A stretch of 64,000 nucleotides of DNA from Hyperoplus lanceolatus (lineage: Eukaryota; Chordata; Actinopteri; Uranoscopiformes; Ammodytidae): assembly GCA_026929865.2 (NCBI GenBank), contig CM049403.1, forward strand, positions 6,718,001-6,782,000, read 5' to 3'. The translations under genes and the position numbers were made by a program. Below are positions 36,119 through 48,230 of this stretch, piece by piece (position 1 is the stretch's first letter; every line of letters starts with the position of its first letter). The notes below the pieces were generated by a model. The model worked only from the letters and a program-made list of their open reading frames with translations, was not told where the DNA came from and ran no database searches.

Positions 36119-37590
36119 CTGTGGTTATTTTAGAAACCAGTGTTCATACCAGGCCTTTAAAAACCAGACTGGGAACAGGACCTTTAAAGACAGGGCTTAC
36201 ACTGTTTTGAAGAATAAGATACATTTGTTCTACTTATATATCAGAAGTCAGGAAATGAAAGACAAAGAGAAAACTATCCATAAGCTGTTTTATCATCTTT
36301 TAGTGTAAAATGTAAAAACTAGTAAATACTCAAAGCATAACTGCTCCACAAGGGTTGAATGTTGGCAGACTGTTATAGGAAATGAGCCGGTGAAGTAAGT
36401 ATATATTTGATCAACTTTATGCTAAGAGAGCTTTTTTTTCCTTTTTCAGAAAGGCTTTTTATTGGATGAGGTGACATTTAATCGTTAGCACAAAATGTCA
36501 GAGGCAGTACATGGTCTGGTGAGAGAAAGAAGGGAGTTTTTGTAACTGGCTAGCACTAATCCAAGCCAGCTAGTTCACCAACTAGTTCTGTGAGTAACGT
36601 CACCAAGCTTTAGATCAAAATATTCTATGGCTGGGCGAATACATTTTACTGTTCCACTTTCTAATGTCACCAGCCTTTGTTTCATGTTGACTCAGTGGGC
36701 TGGTCTAGTGAGCACTTAAATAGAATGGAGACAATGTAATTGGCGCTAATTAGGCTACACCTTTTATATACCTGCTATGACAAGTCAAAATATGAAACTT
36801 GCTCTTCTGGCTGTACATGTTTGATTCCATCACCTGTTATTTATGATCATGTCAGTCTTCTTTCATGCTATTGCTAGAGAATAAAATAAAAGAAAGCCTT
36901 ACAGTCTGTTTAGATAACAGTACAATCAGAGCAATAAAACACTTGCTTATTGAGTTAAATGTCAGACAAGAGGCAGCCATAAATATATATTAGTGGTGGT
37001 TTAAGCGTTTTAAATGGCTTAAGTTCACAGCATGACTTGATTTAGGCTTTCTTTGCTTTCCTGATATTGAGCTAAGACAGCTCAATATGTTGCATCTGTT
37101 GACTATAAAATACAAGCATGAATTACACCTTATTTTATTTGAGAGGGACATTGAGATGGGAACACACTCTAATAGTTCTACCTGTGCTTCGTTGTACTCC
37201 TCCCACAACCTGTGCCGCGTTAAGGCAAGATACTGCAAATCTAACTAATTATGCATACATTTGCATCTCTTGAAAGAAATCTAAAAATTGGATACAGCCA
37301 GAGTTCAAATCTTTAATTTTTAAAAACATATTTGTGACCAAAATGTACACAACACATTTTAGATACAACCTTTTATCCTTTTATAAATCAAAGAATATGT
37401 ACTTGACCAGCATATTCAGCTTGTTTTTAAGAACAAGGTGTATCATCATTAATCAGACAATTGACAATTTATGATCAAATCCTTCTGTTATAACCTTCAA
37501 AACAGTGGTAAGAAAGATTGAGATTATTGGTTCAGAATATTGAAAAATAATGTCTATTATTGAGATAATGCCCGTTAGAGATTGTTGTGT
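36119..37590. other. AT-rich sequence, no gene seen
   Basis: Ordinary unique sequence. A homeodomain-rich patch (AATTGGCGCTAATTAGGC) lies at 36740-36757. No frame, RNA gene or element is supported. Confidence 0.4.
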
Positions 37591-38960
37591 AGGAGAAATA
37601 TACAGACAAAGTTTAGTCAAATAAACATCACAATGTTCCTCGGACCTTGTATTTATACTTGTATGAAAGAAGACATTTTATAGAAGCAAACCAGCCCAAT
37701 CTCTCTTGACCAGTGCTTAAAAAACAATGTTTTTGCCTGCAGTGTCTCGACTTAAAAGGACAGGTTGATGAGACCTTAACTCTCAGTATTCTTATCCCCT
37801 CCACAACTATTACCACACCAGTCCTCTGCCTCGCCTCTCCACACTGGAGAAAAAAAATCAAAGAGGGTATTAGGCAGCAGGGTTATTCCCGACACTTTGC
37901 TGGAGGCTGGCGTTAATCTGTGCGTTTTGGAGAAACGAGGTTAGTTAAGCATTTTAATGGCCCTAGCCCTGTGATAATTAGGCCTGCCCTGGAGGGAGCT
38001 CCAGTTGAGCCACTTGGGCCTTGAAATGGAGCCAGGGAACTAAAGCCCTGCACACACACAATGATCCTGAACTAATTCCCTGAGTAAATATTTTCTCCCG
38101 TTCACTCCACGGCCTCTTTCTCTTTAAAGTTGTAAAAGGCCTGTTTCCTTTTTCTCCTTTTCATATTCCCTCCCCCCTTTAACAGAGATGTTATTCTCTT
38201 TTATTTCTATTTCCGTTCTTTCTTTTTCCCTGCCATTGTGTCCTAGTTCACCATGCGATGAAGCTCATACAACACATTTTTTTCATCGCGTTCTATGGAT
38301 CACATTTTTACACAATCACCTTGTGTGTAAAGGAGACGGGGGCCTCTGTTGTGTCTTGTCTGACTGGCGTGGCCCCTTGACCCCGGGGCCCTCCTAGGGG
38401 CCCCCTGACTGACTGATCCCAATGTCCTTTAGGGGGATAGGTCTCTGAACGTTGTGTATAGTCTTCCCCTTCCTGCTTGTGTCTGGGGCTCCCACAACAC
38501 AGAGAAGCCCCTGAGCTATGGCGGCTATTGTTTCTCAGCACAAAAGACAGACATCACATTAAAAAGTCCTCTGTATAGGCTTGAACTGGCATCAGTCTTT
38601 GTCAACAGAAGAATCAAAGGCAGGCATTTGCTCTGATAATTAAATATAAAAAAAATATATTCATGAATATCAAAGAGGCGCGGTAATAAGCCCATTGATG
38701 TGAAATAAATGGACAATTCCTGATGTGTTTTTTGAAGGCGGCAGTTGTCTCACGTCTTTATTAGAACTCATTATATGGACTGAACACATCCTGCCATTAA
38801 GTTGTCAATCTAAGAGTTTGCGGCTGGGTGATAAAGTTTGTCAGCTTTCAAAGTGGTTGTTTGGAGGATGTTTTGAGTGACACGTGGCCCTCGAGCTACA
38901 GGAGTCAGCGTCCGGGTTTCCCAGGCAGGGACACACTACTTGTTTGGCTCAGGGAACCTT
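37591..38960. promoter_or_regulatory. Candidate regulatory-rich region
   Basis: Two patches stand out. 37850-38110 contains GTTAGTTAAGCATTTTAATGG and TGTGATAATTAGGCC. 38500-38860 contains CTATTGTTTCTC (SOX-like), TCTGATAATTAAATA, the palindrome ATATTCATGAATAT (38657-38670) followed directly by a TCF-like ATCAAAG, and GTGATAAAG. Between them, 38385-38404 holds a very GC-rich near-perfect hairpin (GGGGCCC/GGGCCCC). Frames here are short and overlapping. I infer enhancer-type sequence. Confidence 0.35.
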
Positions 38961-40330
38961 TGTGAGCAGTATCTTCATCTCACTGCTGCTCAGACGGCCC
39001 ATTTCTCCAGGCCACAGTGTCAGGCATCATTTATCCCTGACAGGGAGGCTGTCTAGTATGTGTGTCTGTCCCTGTCCATCTATATGTGTTTGTACACATC
39101 TGTCCGCCTGTGTCTTTGCATTGGCTGGCTGCATCATGTCGTTGTGTGTCATATGGGTGTCCCAAGGACAATCCACAGAGTGGGCTATGACAGAATGAGC
39201 AAAGAAGATGAATGTTTTCTGAACATAGGGGAATATCATTAAAGCTATACCTGTGCTGCGCTTGATTGATTTGCCGAATCACAGTGGCCGGATGTTAACA
39301 TAAAACCTGCAAATGGCTTCCATTTAAATATGTTGCTTATCAACACTCCACAGTCCATCAATGTAAAAAAAAATCCTAGGAAAGCTTTAATTTAATGGCA
39401 AGTGTGTAATTTTTCATTATACAGTAATTAGAGGATATTAATGGCAAAACATCTGTTAACTTAGCTGACATGTGACGGCTGCCACACTGACTGATGTACA
39501 TGTAACTCCCTGTATAAGAATCAAACCTTTTAATGGTTTTCAAACTGCGAGGATGTGCATCAGGGGGGATATGGAGGGGGAAAACTATGTGAGGCTTAAG
39601 TGGAATGGGGTGCATGCCAGTTTTCTGAAACCAAGAGAAATAGAGTAAGTTTAGCCTGCTTTAAGTCTAAGTACTTTTACCTGATTGCTGTCATTTGTGA
39701 TACAAATTTAACTTCTTCTCTGAGTCAAAACTCAGTAAAACTCAAGTCGTTTTGTTTTAGTTCTTTATGTCCAATACATGTCCATTAGTCCATAAACTCA
39801 CAATCCTTACAACTGTAGAAGTTTGCGAGGAATCACAAAATTTCTATGAGGAACTTTCAGTATTTGTTGATTGTAGCGCCCCCTTTGGACAAAAGTGGTA
39901 TTGTTTTAAGACACCAGTACTTGCTGTCCTAAATATCTTTGATAGCCTGTGTTGACAGCGCTTGCACATGAAGTGTTTAGGAAGCGAGTGAAAGAGAGAC
40001 GGCAGGATGCATCACATGAGGTAATGTATTTATATGTGATAGTCAGATTGACGATGGTGAAGCAGAGTAAACTTTGATGTAGTACTGTTCATAAACACAG
40101 TCTGCCTGCTTTAAATAATTTTGTCTGAGTTGTTGGGGATTTAGACCCAAGCAAAGGCATTAATAAAAACTATAAACAAATAAAACTATTTTTATTGATG
40201 GTCTCGCTTGCTGTTGCAGGTCATTTATAATCTTCTGAAGAAAGATTTGACTGTTTGATGAACATTTAAAAGTTCCTTGTATACTTTTACAGTTTTCTTC
40301 AATACCAAAGTTGTCCAGTTATAGGTGTCT
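38961..40330. other. Unique sequence with one dispersed repeat copy
   Basis: No gene is supported. The overlapping frames around 38884-39282 have no domain. The repeat copy at 39790-39950 is listed separately. Confidence 0.4.
39790..39950 (-). repeat. Dispersed repeat copy, minus orientation
   Basis: Read on the minus strand it contains CTTTTGTCCAAAGGGGGCGC and ACTGAAAGTTCCT in the same order as the copy at 27551-27712. Its outer boundaries are approximate. Confidence 0.5.
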
Positions 40331-40331
40331 G

Positions 40332-40642
40332 TAGCCTGGCACCGCCCGCCTACTACTTCTGCTCAATTTTCATTTCCCTTCAGTAGTCAGTCTGGGTGTG
40401 CGGTATATTCTTCGGTTTTCTCCGGACAGATTTCTGCCGGTCCAATCAGCGAACAGAAGGAGTGGCTCAGAAGCTGGAGCATGACATGGTTGGTTGGCAG
40501 ATCCAGAGTGGCACTGGGCAGATCCAATAGTTTTAAACTTCAACAGGCACCCGCCTTCAAGTGAGTTAACGTTTGTCAATTGAGCAATTCCAGACCTTCT
40601 GTAGAAATGAAATGAAGTAGATGGTCTGGTAGAACCAGGCTA
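40332..40642. mobile_element. hAT-like MITE with TAGCCTGG ends
   Basis: The left end is TAGCCTGG and the right end is CCAGGCTA, an exact 8-base inverted repeat about 311 bases apart. Flanks GGTGTCTG (40324-40331) and GATGTCTG (40644-40651) agree at 7 of 8 positions, as expected for a hAT-type target duplication. The 79-residue frame inside (40325-40564) and its minus-strand counterpart are not transposase. Confidence 0.75.
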
Positions 40643-41224
40643 AGATGTCTGTACAGTCATCGGCAAACAGTAACTCCGAATAGCTCATTTGGCATACTCT
40701 TTTTGGTGCTAATTTGCCAAAAGATAGTTGCAGTCACCGTTTTTAATGTGGTTGCAGTTGTCTGGGCTTTGCCTTTAAAAAAACTTGCTTTAATGCATTC
40801 AGCACTGTAGAGTTTGTATAAACAACTCATAAATACTGCAAATAGATTTTTTATGAAGATACCCGCTCTTTCCCTGGCGGTGTATTAGCCTAACCCTTGC
40901 CGCGCACATTCTCTCTTTGTCCACCACTTCCTCTTCAATCCCTCTATTACCCTGCATGTCCTCCACAACCCACCTTTTTGTCATGTCTGGAGGCCATGGC
41001 CAGTCATGGGCTCGGGCCCGTGCTCCTAGCAGCTACTGACCCTTTGTGCCACCTTTATCACAGACTTCTTTACCGTGGGCTACTTAACCACAGCGCTAAC
41101 TGCAGGTCCTGCGGGTCTCTGTGATTGTGCTCTGCATTGAGCAGAGAGATGAGGATTAACACCGACACTCGATAAAGGGGTCAGAGGTGTGCAGTGATTA
41201 TTTGTGTGTGTGTATCATGGGAAA
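40643..41224. other. Unique sequence with a possible regulatory patch
   Basis: 40860-41170 is GC-balanced and non-repetitive, with CTTTATCACAGACTTC and AGGATTAACACC. No gene supported. Confidence 0.35.
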
Positions 41225-41299
41225 CGAGAGAGAGAAAAAGAGATACAGAGAGAAAGAGAGAGAGAGAGAAAGAGTGTGTGTGTGTGTGTGCAAGGTAAG

Positions 41300-41374
<75 letters not shown>
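41225..41374 (+). repeat. Compound (GA)n-(GT)n microsatellite
   Basis: GA-rich units (41225-41274) pass into GT units, broken by CAAGGTAAGCC near 41291-41301 and by a single extra T near 41342. It causes six overlapping spurious frames. Confidence 0.97.
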
Positions 41375-41375
<1 letters not shown>

Positions 41376-42730
41376 CTGTGTGGCTCTCACAGGGGAGAGG
41401 ATGAAGGGGGGGGGGTTGGGGACATGGCTGCAAGGTTGAGGTGAAATAGATGGATAAGGTTAGCTGAGTTATCAGACAGGAGCATCACAATCAAGCTGTC
41501 AGCTCAATGCCTCCCTCTCTCTGCTCTCTCCCTCTTTTTGATAAACAGAGGAATAGGATTACAATTTGGACTGGTCCCGGGGCAGCGAGGAATCCTGCCC
41601 TGCCTTTCAGCTGCATTCTCTGCTCTGAAAGGAGCACAAGAAAGGCACAAATCTGCCAGACAGGGCTTTCTGGGCGGGGGAATCCTCGTGGAGGAGGAAA
41701 GAAGGGGCACTTTGCCAAAGAACAAGGTGTGGAAGGTTGGTTCATAATGGAGAAAAACTCCAAATCCAAAACATTTATTTCTTAATCGGGTTTATAGAAT
41801 TTTCAATATCATAGTGTTTCACATGTTGTCGCATTTGCCTGTCCATCCACAAAGTTTGGGTTTTTATTTGCTAAGGTTTCTTCCTCCACTACGATAAAAT
41901 AGGTGTGAAAGACCAAGCCTTCACAGCAAATCACATGTGAAAATCCAGCTGTAACATGTCTATTAGTCAGTTGTATATTTATTCTAGTACTGTACTTTAC
42001 TTTAGTGCTTCAAGCTGTTTACTTCATACTTGTTCCTTACTTCATTTAATCTACTCCGCTTTCTTGTTGGACATCTCCTTTACAGATAACTCGCATAAAC
42101 TGTGCAAACATGCACTGTTTATAGTGAAGCTAACCAACTCTGGCTATATTTAATTTGATTGCACATCAGTTCTGACAATCCATTGTATAATATTTAATTA
42201 TATATGAACAACATTGAAAGGGGGCAATGTTTCTGTATGGTAGTTTTGATAGTACTTACATACTTTCCCCTAAAACATTTCCAGGATTGGAAATTTGGAA
42301 TTTTTCAGATTAACTGATTGATAAGGTGTTACAAATTCTTAACTAAATAAACAATTTAAAAGCACACAGCATGATCTGGAAAGTGCTTCGGGATGGAAAC
42401 AGGGCTGTTTAAACATTGTTAACATGAGATAAGAAATTATTATATTTACCTTGTTTTACCTTATTTTTTTTAAGTTAATGATCTAAATACTTCTTCAACC
42501 ACTGCTTACTATATACTGTATATATGGATAGAAAACCTCCAGATGAATGAGAAAATATGATTATTTTATGAATATAGTTCCAAACAAATTGGAGTAAAGA
42601 TAACAATTAAGCCTTAAAACAAAGGAGTTTTACACATTTAATTAGATTTTTTTTTAATTGTAATTATTTTCTAAATGTAATAAACATTTATTCCTGTGAC
42701 GACAGCACAAAAGCTCATGTTGTGGTTGTT
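41375..42730. other. Unique sequence, no gene seen
   Basis: The four overlapping frames between 41491 and 41785 lie in different phases on both strands and show no domain; the region is simply GC-richer. From 41950 on the sequence is AT-rich without features. Confidence 0.4.
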
Positions 42731-43180
42731 TTGTCTACTTTGTTGAGGACATAAAAGGCTCACTGTTCTTCTCGTCTCCCTGCCGACTGATCGGAGAGCT
42801 GGGAGATTTCCTAAACGTTAAATCTGCCGAGTGCAGAAATAATGTTGGGACAGCGACCAGAGCAGCAGGGCAATTAAGACAAATTAATTATGGCAGTGGC
42901 GTGCGAGCAGAGCCAGGCGAACGCATGAACCCACAGAGGTGTAAGAGCCCCATATAAGAGCTCTTCAAGGAAAGGGCTGTGGCCCTGGCCCATTTGCTAT
43001 CTCATTATCTACAAGGAAAGAAAAACCTTCTTTGTGACCCTGACGTAGAGACCCCTGGTCTTTGACTGTAGCCACGGTGAGAGCAGCCGTCCGCTGTGCT
43101 GCCGGCTGAATGCATGGCTGAGCAGAAATTAAAACGTGTACTCCAGCTCCATCAGCCAGGTTTCCTCTCTAAAAAGATGG
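42731..43180. promoter_or_regulatory. Candidate regulatory block
   Basis: Unique, GC-balanced sequence between AT-rich flanks. Notable words are GGGCAATTAAGACAAATTAATTATGG (three TAATT-type cores in 26 bases, 42869-42894) and CCATATAAGAGCTCTT. No frame longer than a few tens of codons crosses it. The function is inferred from texture. Confidence 0.35.
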
Positions 43181-44268
43181 TCCATTGCAGTCACTGACCC
43201 ATTCTCCTCTTTCTCATCTACATGTACATAATTCCCTTTTCCTGCTAACTGAAATACCTATTATTCTTCCCTTGTTCCCTCACCATTCCACAGAGCTGGA
43301 TGACCTTCTTTTTGAAGTCTTCACAAGCACTTCTCTTTCTGGGACAGTTAAAGTCACTAAAGGGTGGAATAGCTATCTGTATGGTTGCATTCCTTTTTAA
43401 TCTTTATTATAAGTTTTTGCTTAGCTGTCTCCCATGTTGTATTTCTGTGAAGTGGGGAGCAGTTGAAGATACACACATTTTCTACTTTAGTACTGTACTG
43501 AATCAAACACATTAATTAGTATTGTAGCAGTAGCTTTAGATTATTATATTCATGCTTTCCTCTGTTCCTGGAAGTGAAAACTTGTTTGGCAGTGTTAGCG
43601 GAGCAGCGGCAATTGTTTTGTCCAAATAGGATCAGGAACAGGAAGAGAATCATGAACATCTCCTCATAAGCTCAGGCAACAAGTGAAAACATACCCAAAA
43701 CCTGAATGAGCAGAGACACTGACACAGATCCATGTTCTATTCTTTTGTAAACACCAAATCCCTCTTTTCCTCCTTTCTCAGCCATAATATGGCTTCCAAG
43801 CAAGGTCCAGCCAGAAATCTTGCCGCATGGCCGTGAAATAAAGGAAGCGCTGCCATTCCTGACTATGCCAGTGAATAAAGCCAAGGCAAATTGCTTAGGG
43901 AGAGTTTGGTCCAATTGGATGCCATCCCTTGGTATGTAATTCCCATGGCACGTCGTTGGCAATGGCGTTGCAGGCCTCAATCAGGTGTGGGGGCCTGGAG
44001 GAGGCCCTGCTCATTTGCATGTCCAAGTATGAGGGGAATTCCTCTTAGGAGGGAGCCAGGCTTTGATGTGGGCATTCCCACTTGGATTACAGGACTAAAA
44101 TAGACAGTAATGGATCAGTGAAGTCATTCATCACCACTGTGAGGTTGGCCCAGTCCTCCTTCACCTCCTAAACCATGCTCGGCTTCAAAGAGAGCCGTCC
44201 ATTGAGCTCTTTTTTTCCAGGACACCTTCTGTAGATGAGACTGATGTAAATGAGCCAGGAAGTGATGT
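43181..44268. other. Unique sequence with an octamer site
   Basis: The part 43780-44100 is GC-balanced and holds an exact octamer ATTTGCAT at 44013-44020 and TTGGCAATGGCG (NFI-like). The frames at 43672-43980 (minus) and 43891-44103 show no domain. Confidence 0.35.
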
Positions 44269-44320
44269 CATTAATTTGAGATTAGTTTGATGATCATTAA
44301 TTTGAGATTAGTTTGATGAT
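44269..44320 (+). repeat. Perfect 26-base tandem duplication
   Basis: The unit starting CATTAATTTGAGATTAG occupies 44269-44294 and is repeated without change at 44295-44320. Each unit carries ATTAAT and GATTAG words. Confidence 0.97.
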
Positions 44321-46913
44321 CCATCACTGTCATAAGGTCACTTCCAGATGTTGTCAAGGTAGTGACAAGGTAGAACTGTGACACACAGACTGTGTATGTT
44401 TTTATATATCCATACATGCTTTCTGCTATACAAATGTGTATTTATCAAGTTCCAGGATGATCATAACTATACTACTAATCATAAATGACAAAACCTGGCA
44501 ATTTAAGGCAACTAGCCGTACTGCGACATCTACGTGCAGAGGATGTAGTTCACAACCCATATAAAACCTTTTTTTCTCTAATCTCTCAAACAAAATCTCT
44601 CAGTAACTATCAGTTCATTTTATTTTTAATTTCTTTATGAAAGCAACAACGATGGACTGGCTTTTAAGTTGCTAAATGTGGCTCTTTTTTTTAGGAAATG
44701 CTGATGATGAGAGCTATGAGAGTGAACTATAACAGAAACCTTGTCGGCCATAAAACCAAAACACTGAGCTGCAAGATGCTAAAATGCTTCGATAGACGTC
44801 TAAGGAGTGCACGAGCAACACATAGGCATTGAACCCATTGGTAATCCAAAAATATCTAACAAAATCTTGCAGAATATGTGTTCAGGGTCATGACATCTGA
44901 CATGTAGACAGCTGCCGCTGCGTATCTAATAATGCTCACTGATCCACTTCTAAATGAATGCTTTCTCACAGAAGAGACCAGCACTTGTGCATGTGGCGTT
45001 TCACACTGTTGTTTTTTAATTAATTAAGGGAGGAATGGTTGAGGGCCCACCTCTTGCTTTGGCATCTTCATTTGATAAGCTAACATGTTTATTAGCATGG
45101 TAAGCTTACTGTCAATGCAAAGCAATTAGACTGATATACATGGAATATTTTGTTTTTGTAGTTGGACATTTTAATTTAAAATTCCCTCCTATTTTTGTAT
45201 TTCACTCTCAACTACTTTTGTGGTTTTTCAGAGCGCACAAAAACACATTATCTACTCACCTCAAATGCATTATATTGGTTTAACCCAGTTGGTTTGATCT
45301 TTCACTGAATTCCCGTGGACATGAATCCGCCTGCTTTTCTACAGTGTACAGCGACCAAAAGAGTTTTAATACTGCGGCTGTGTATCGCACCACAACAGGT
45401 AAACTGAGAGAGTACAGTTATAGAAGAATGAAGGAGAGGGAGAGACATGGGAATAAAAAGATAAACAGTTTGACCTTCTGTTTCTGCCAATTTCCAGTGG
45501 TCGCCCCCCCTCCTTAGCCTTCTCTTTGCCTCTTTCGCCCTCAGCCCTGTGTCGGACGAATCCTTTTTGGAGGGATAAATAGCACTGCTGCGCTTTGATA
45601 GCCCCAGTCCCAAACAGCAGCTACCGATAAATAAAAGGAACTTTCTCCATTTATCTCTGTGAGAAAGAAGTTCCTATTAGGGTCCCCATAGCCACGGGGC
45701 CTTTCCCTCCTTCACTGCACAGCTTTGTAGATTGCCTGCTTGGTTTAAGGTGCTATTGAGTGCTCACCAGGACAATTACATGCCAGGACCCCCCTCCGGA
45801 AATGTCCCTCCCCTCCACTTCCCTCAACCCGTCCTGTACCTCTGTGCCATTGCTGCATGAGATGCTAACCACGATAGGGCCTAGATGGGAATAGTGTGTG
45901 TGCGGCGCGTCGTGTAATTGCGTGTGTGTGTGTGTGTGTGTGTGTGTGATCTCCCTGCTGGAAGAGGGGACAGAGGGGGGATAGTGATAATGGCCCTCTG
46001 AATGGTATGGAATAAAGTATCATTGCCTTAGTGCCTGGAGTCAGACAGTGATGCTAATGCAAATGGTTCCCCCCCACCTTTCTGTCTGGTATAATGATAG
46101 CCCCACAAACAGTATGTATGAAGAAACAGAGCGAAGGAGGTGTATAAATAAAAATAGCGCACACCTCGGTGAAAATGACTTTTTGTTGCCTTCAGGGGAA
46201 CTTAAGACACACCTTTACACTTTCCCTTCCGGGCGTCCTCTATTCCCTACTTCTCTTGATATTTTTTGTATCATTTGATAACATATAAAGTAGAGATTTC
46301 AGTGAGGAGAAATATATCGGTGAAAAAAAAGAGAATTGTGCTGGATTTTTTGAAAGACTTGGCCCTTGAAACCGAGCATGTCAATCTCATTTCTAACAGC
46401 CTCACAAAATCAAGGTGTTTTCGGCACATCAAGTGAAATGTGTGTGTGTCGGCTATGGGGTTCAAGGCTCTCACCTTGAGAAGATACTGATATTTTCTAG
46501 TATACTGTCAAACTGTATAAACAGCCAGACCGATGACACTGGTGTGATTTTCAAACACACAGTGCAGAAGAAAACAGGAAGAGTCTGAAGCTATTGTTTG
46601 TGTCTCAGCCAGTCTCAGAGGAAGGTATCGCCGCAATCACTAGTGTAGGCAGTGTGAGCCAGAGCATATGCAGAAGAAGAGAGAGAGATGGGGGGATGAT
46701 GCCATAAATCTTCCACCACAGAGAATAGAGCAGGAAGGCTGATCCAGGATCGAGCTGAGGATCTTAGATTCTAGAGTGCCACAAAAGGCGTCTATCAGAG
46801 CAAGGACAGCGTCTGCGCTCAACTCTACAAATGCATAGTTGGGATGCGAAAAGCACCGGCATGTCGGCCATTGCAAAGCTTCCTAGCCCCCAGCACCACC
46901 AATGGAGGACACA
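44321..46913. other. Unique sequence, no gene seen
   Basis: No gene, RNA or element boundary is supported. GC-balanced patches occur at 45600-45860 and 46600-46880 and may be regulatory by texture. The frame at 45302-45613 (minus) has no domain. Confidence 0.4.
45921..45948 (+). repeat. (GT)n microsatellite
   Basis: About 14 GT units preceded by a CpG-rich GCGGCGCGTCG. Confidence 0.95.
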
Positions 46914-46954
46914 GGGGGGGGGGGCGGGGGGGGGACCTGCTGCTGCTGCTGCTG
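46914..46954 (+). repeat. G-run next to (CTG)n
   Basis: G11, a single C and G9 (46914-46934) are followed after one base by about six CTG units (46937-46954). The G-run could fold as a G-quadruplex. Confidence 0.9.
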
Positions 46955-48230
46955 CCGAGAGCTTTCTGAAGACAGGCAGTCTGTGAACTGATAGAGAGGG
47001 CAGTGCTAATCAAGGAGCCTGCAGGCCCCTCGTGTTCACGCTCAGGCCCTCGTTCTTATATCCCCCACTTCCTCTATCTCCTCCGTTTACTCAGTTTCAT
47101 TCTCGGAGCCTAAGCTCCTTTTATTTCATGGTGTCAGTTTTTCAAAGGCTTGTCTTTTGTCTTGTGAAAAGCTGAGCGACTTAGCCGTCCATTTGTGGAG
47201 TGGACTTATTGTTGAATTGTTGAAATTGTCTCTTGTACAGAAACACTGGCTGAATCTTAAATTAAACAAAACACTATAATGATATAATTCATTGTTAGAA
47301 TTTTCTGTGCGTATATACATTATTAGCACAATGAAAAAAAACATCTACAGTATGTGTTAAGTTAGGCTAAAGGATAAAAAGTGCCCACCTTTTGAATTCT
47401 GTTTAAGGCCAAAATAGTAACTCTTCTGACGGCTGGGGTAGCCCTATATAAATACTATAAATGGTCACCCCCGTTTACACAATGCCTTTGTAATATATAA
47501 TTTGGCTTCACAGTGCCCTAATATCTGGGTAAAGTTTCATAAGGGTGCCTTTTGGCGGCCTGAGCTAAGTGGTCTTAGCTGCCTGTGATAGGCCTGTGTG
47601 CTGTGCAGGTTCTGGAGATAGCGGCTCTCTGGTGGCATGGCTTCTCTCCTAGGTCCCTCTCTGGCAGAAAGCAAAAGAAAGGGAATAAAGAGGGGCTGGG
47701 AGAGAAAAGGAAGGAGGCAGGAGGGAATTGACACAGAGCTTGGCGAGGAGCCAGAGCCGGCCTCCTCGCCGTCTAATGTACGAACGGGGATTTATTTAAA
47801 CAGTGAGAAGAGAGGACAGCTTCACAGTGCCAGATTAATTCCGCTTTTTATTCAGAAAATAAAAGAGACTTTGAATTATTAAGAGATAGCGGGATTAGAG
47901 GCCTCTCTTTCCAACCCCAATCTACGCTCCCTTTAATTTCCACTTTATTAGAATTCTTTTTGAAGTATTTTCATGTGGACAAAGGGGAGAAGAAGAGAGA
48001 GAAAGCAGAAAATATTAAATATCAGTTTAACTGCATTAAACATAAGCCCAAGCCTCAGTTTTTTCTCTTTTTCACAGTCATATTGATCCCACTCTTTCAC
48101 TTCTCAATTATCAACTTTTATTGTAGGTTCAGCCAAGTGCATAGGGCCGATTTTGAAATGAAACGGCTTCTATCTTCTATTCATCCTCGGGCCGTGGGGC
48201 TGCGGTGGGGTTTCTAGCTCCCTCACACTC
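46955..48230. promoter_or_regulatory. Candidate regulatory-rich region
   Basis: 47390-47640 and 47760-47960 are non-repetitive with MEF2/TATA-like CTATATAAATACTATAAATGG, GGGGATTTATTTAAACAG and CAGATTAATTCCGC. The minus frame at 47537-47734 and the plus frame at 47637-47882 overlap in opposite orientation and lack domains. Function is inferred from texture. Confidence 0.33.

Noticed and set aside
38385-38404. GC-rich hairpin as a transcription terminator
   Set aside because: There is no gene upstream and such terminators do not apply to vertebrate nuclear genes. The stem is only seven base pairs.
41181-41444. Several overlapping frames on both strands
   Set aside because: All are generated by the compound GA/GT microsatellite.
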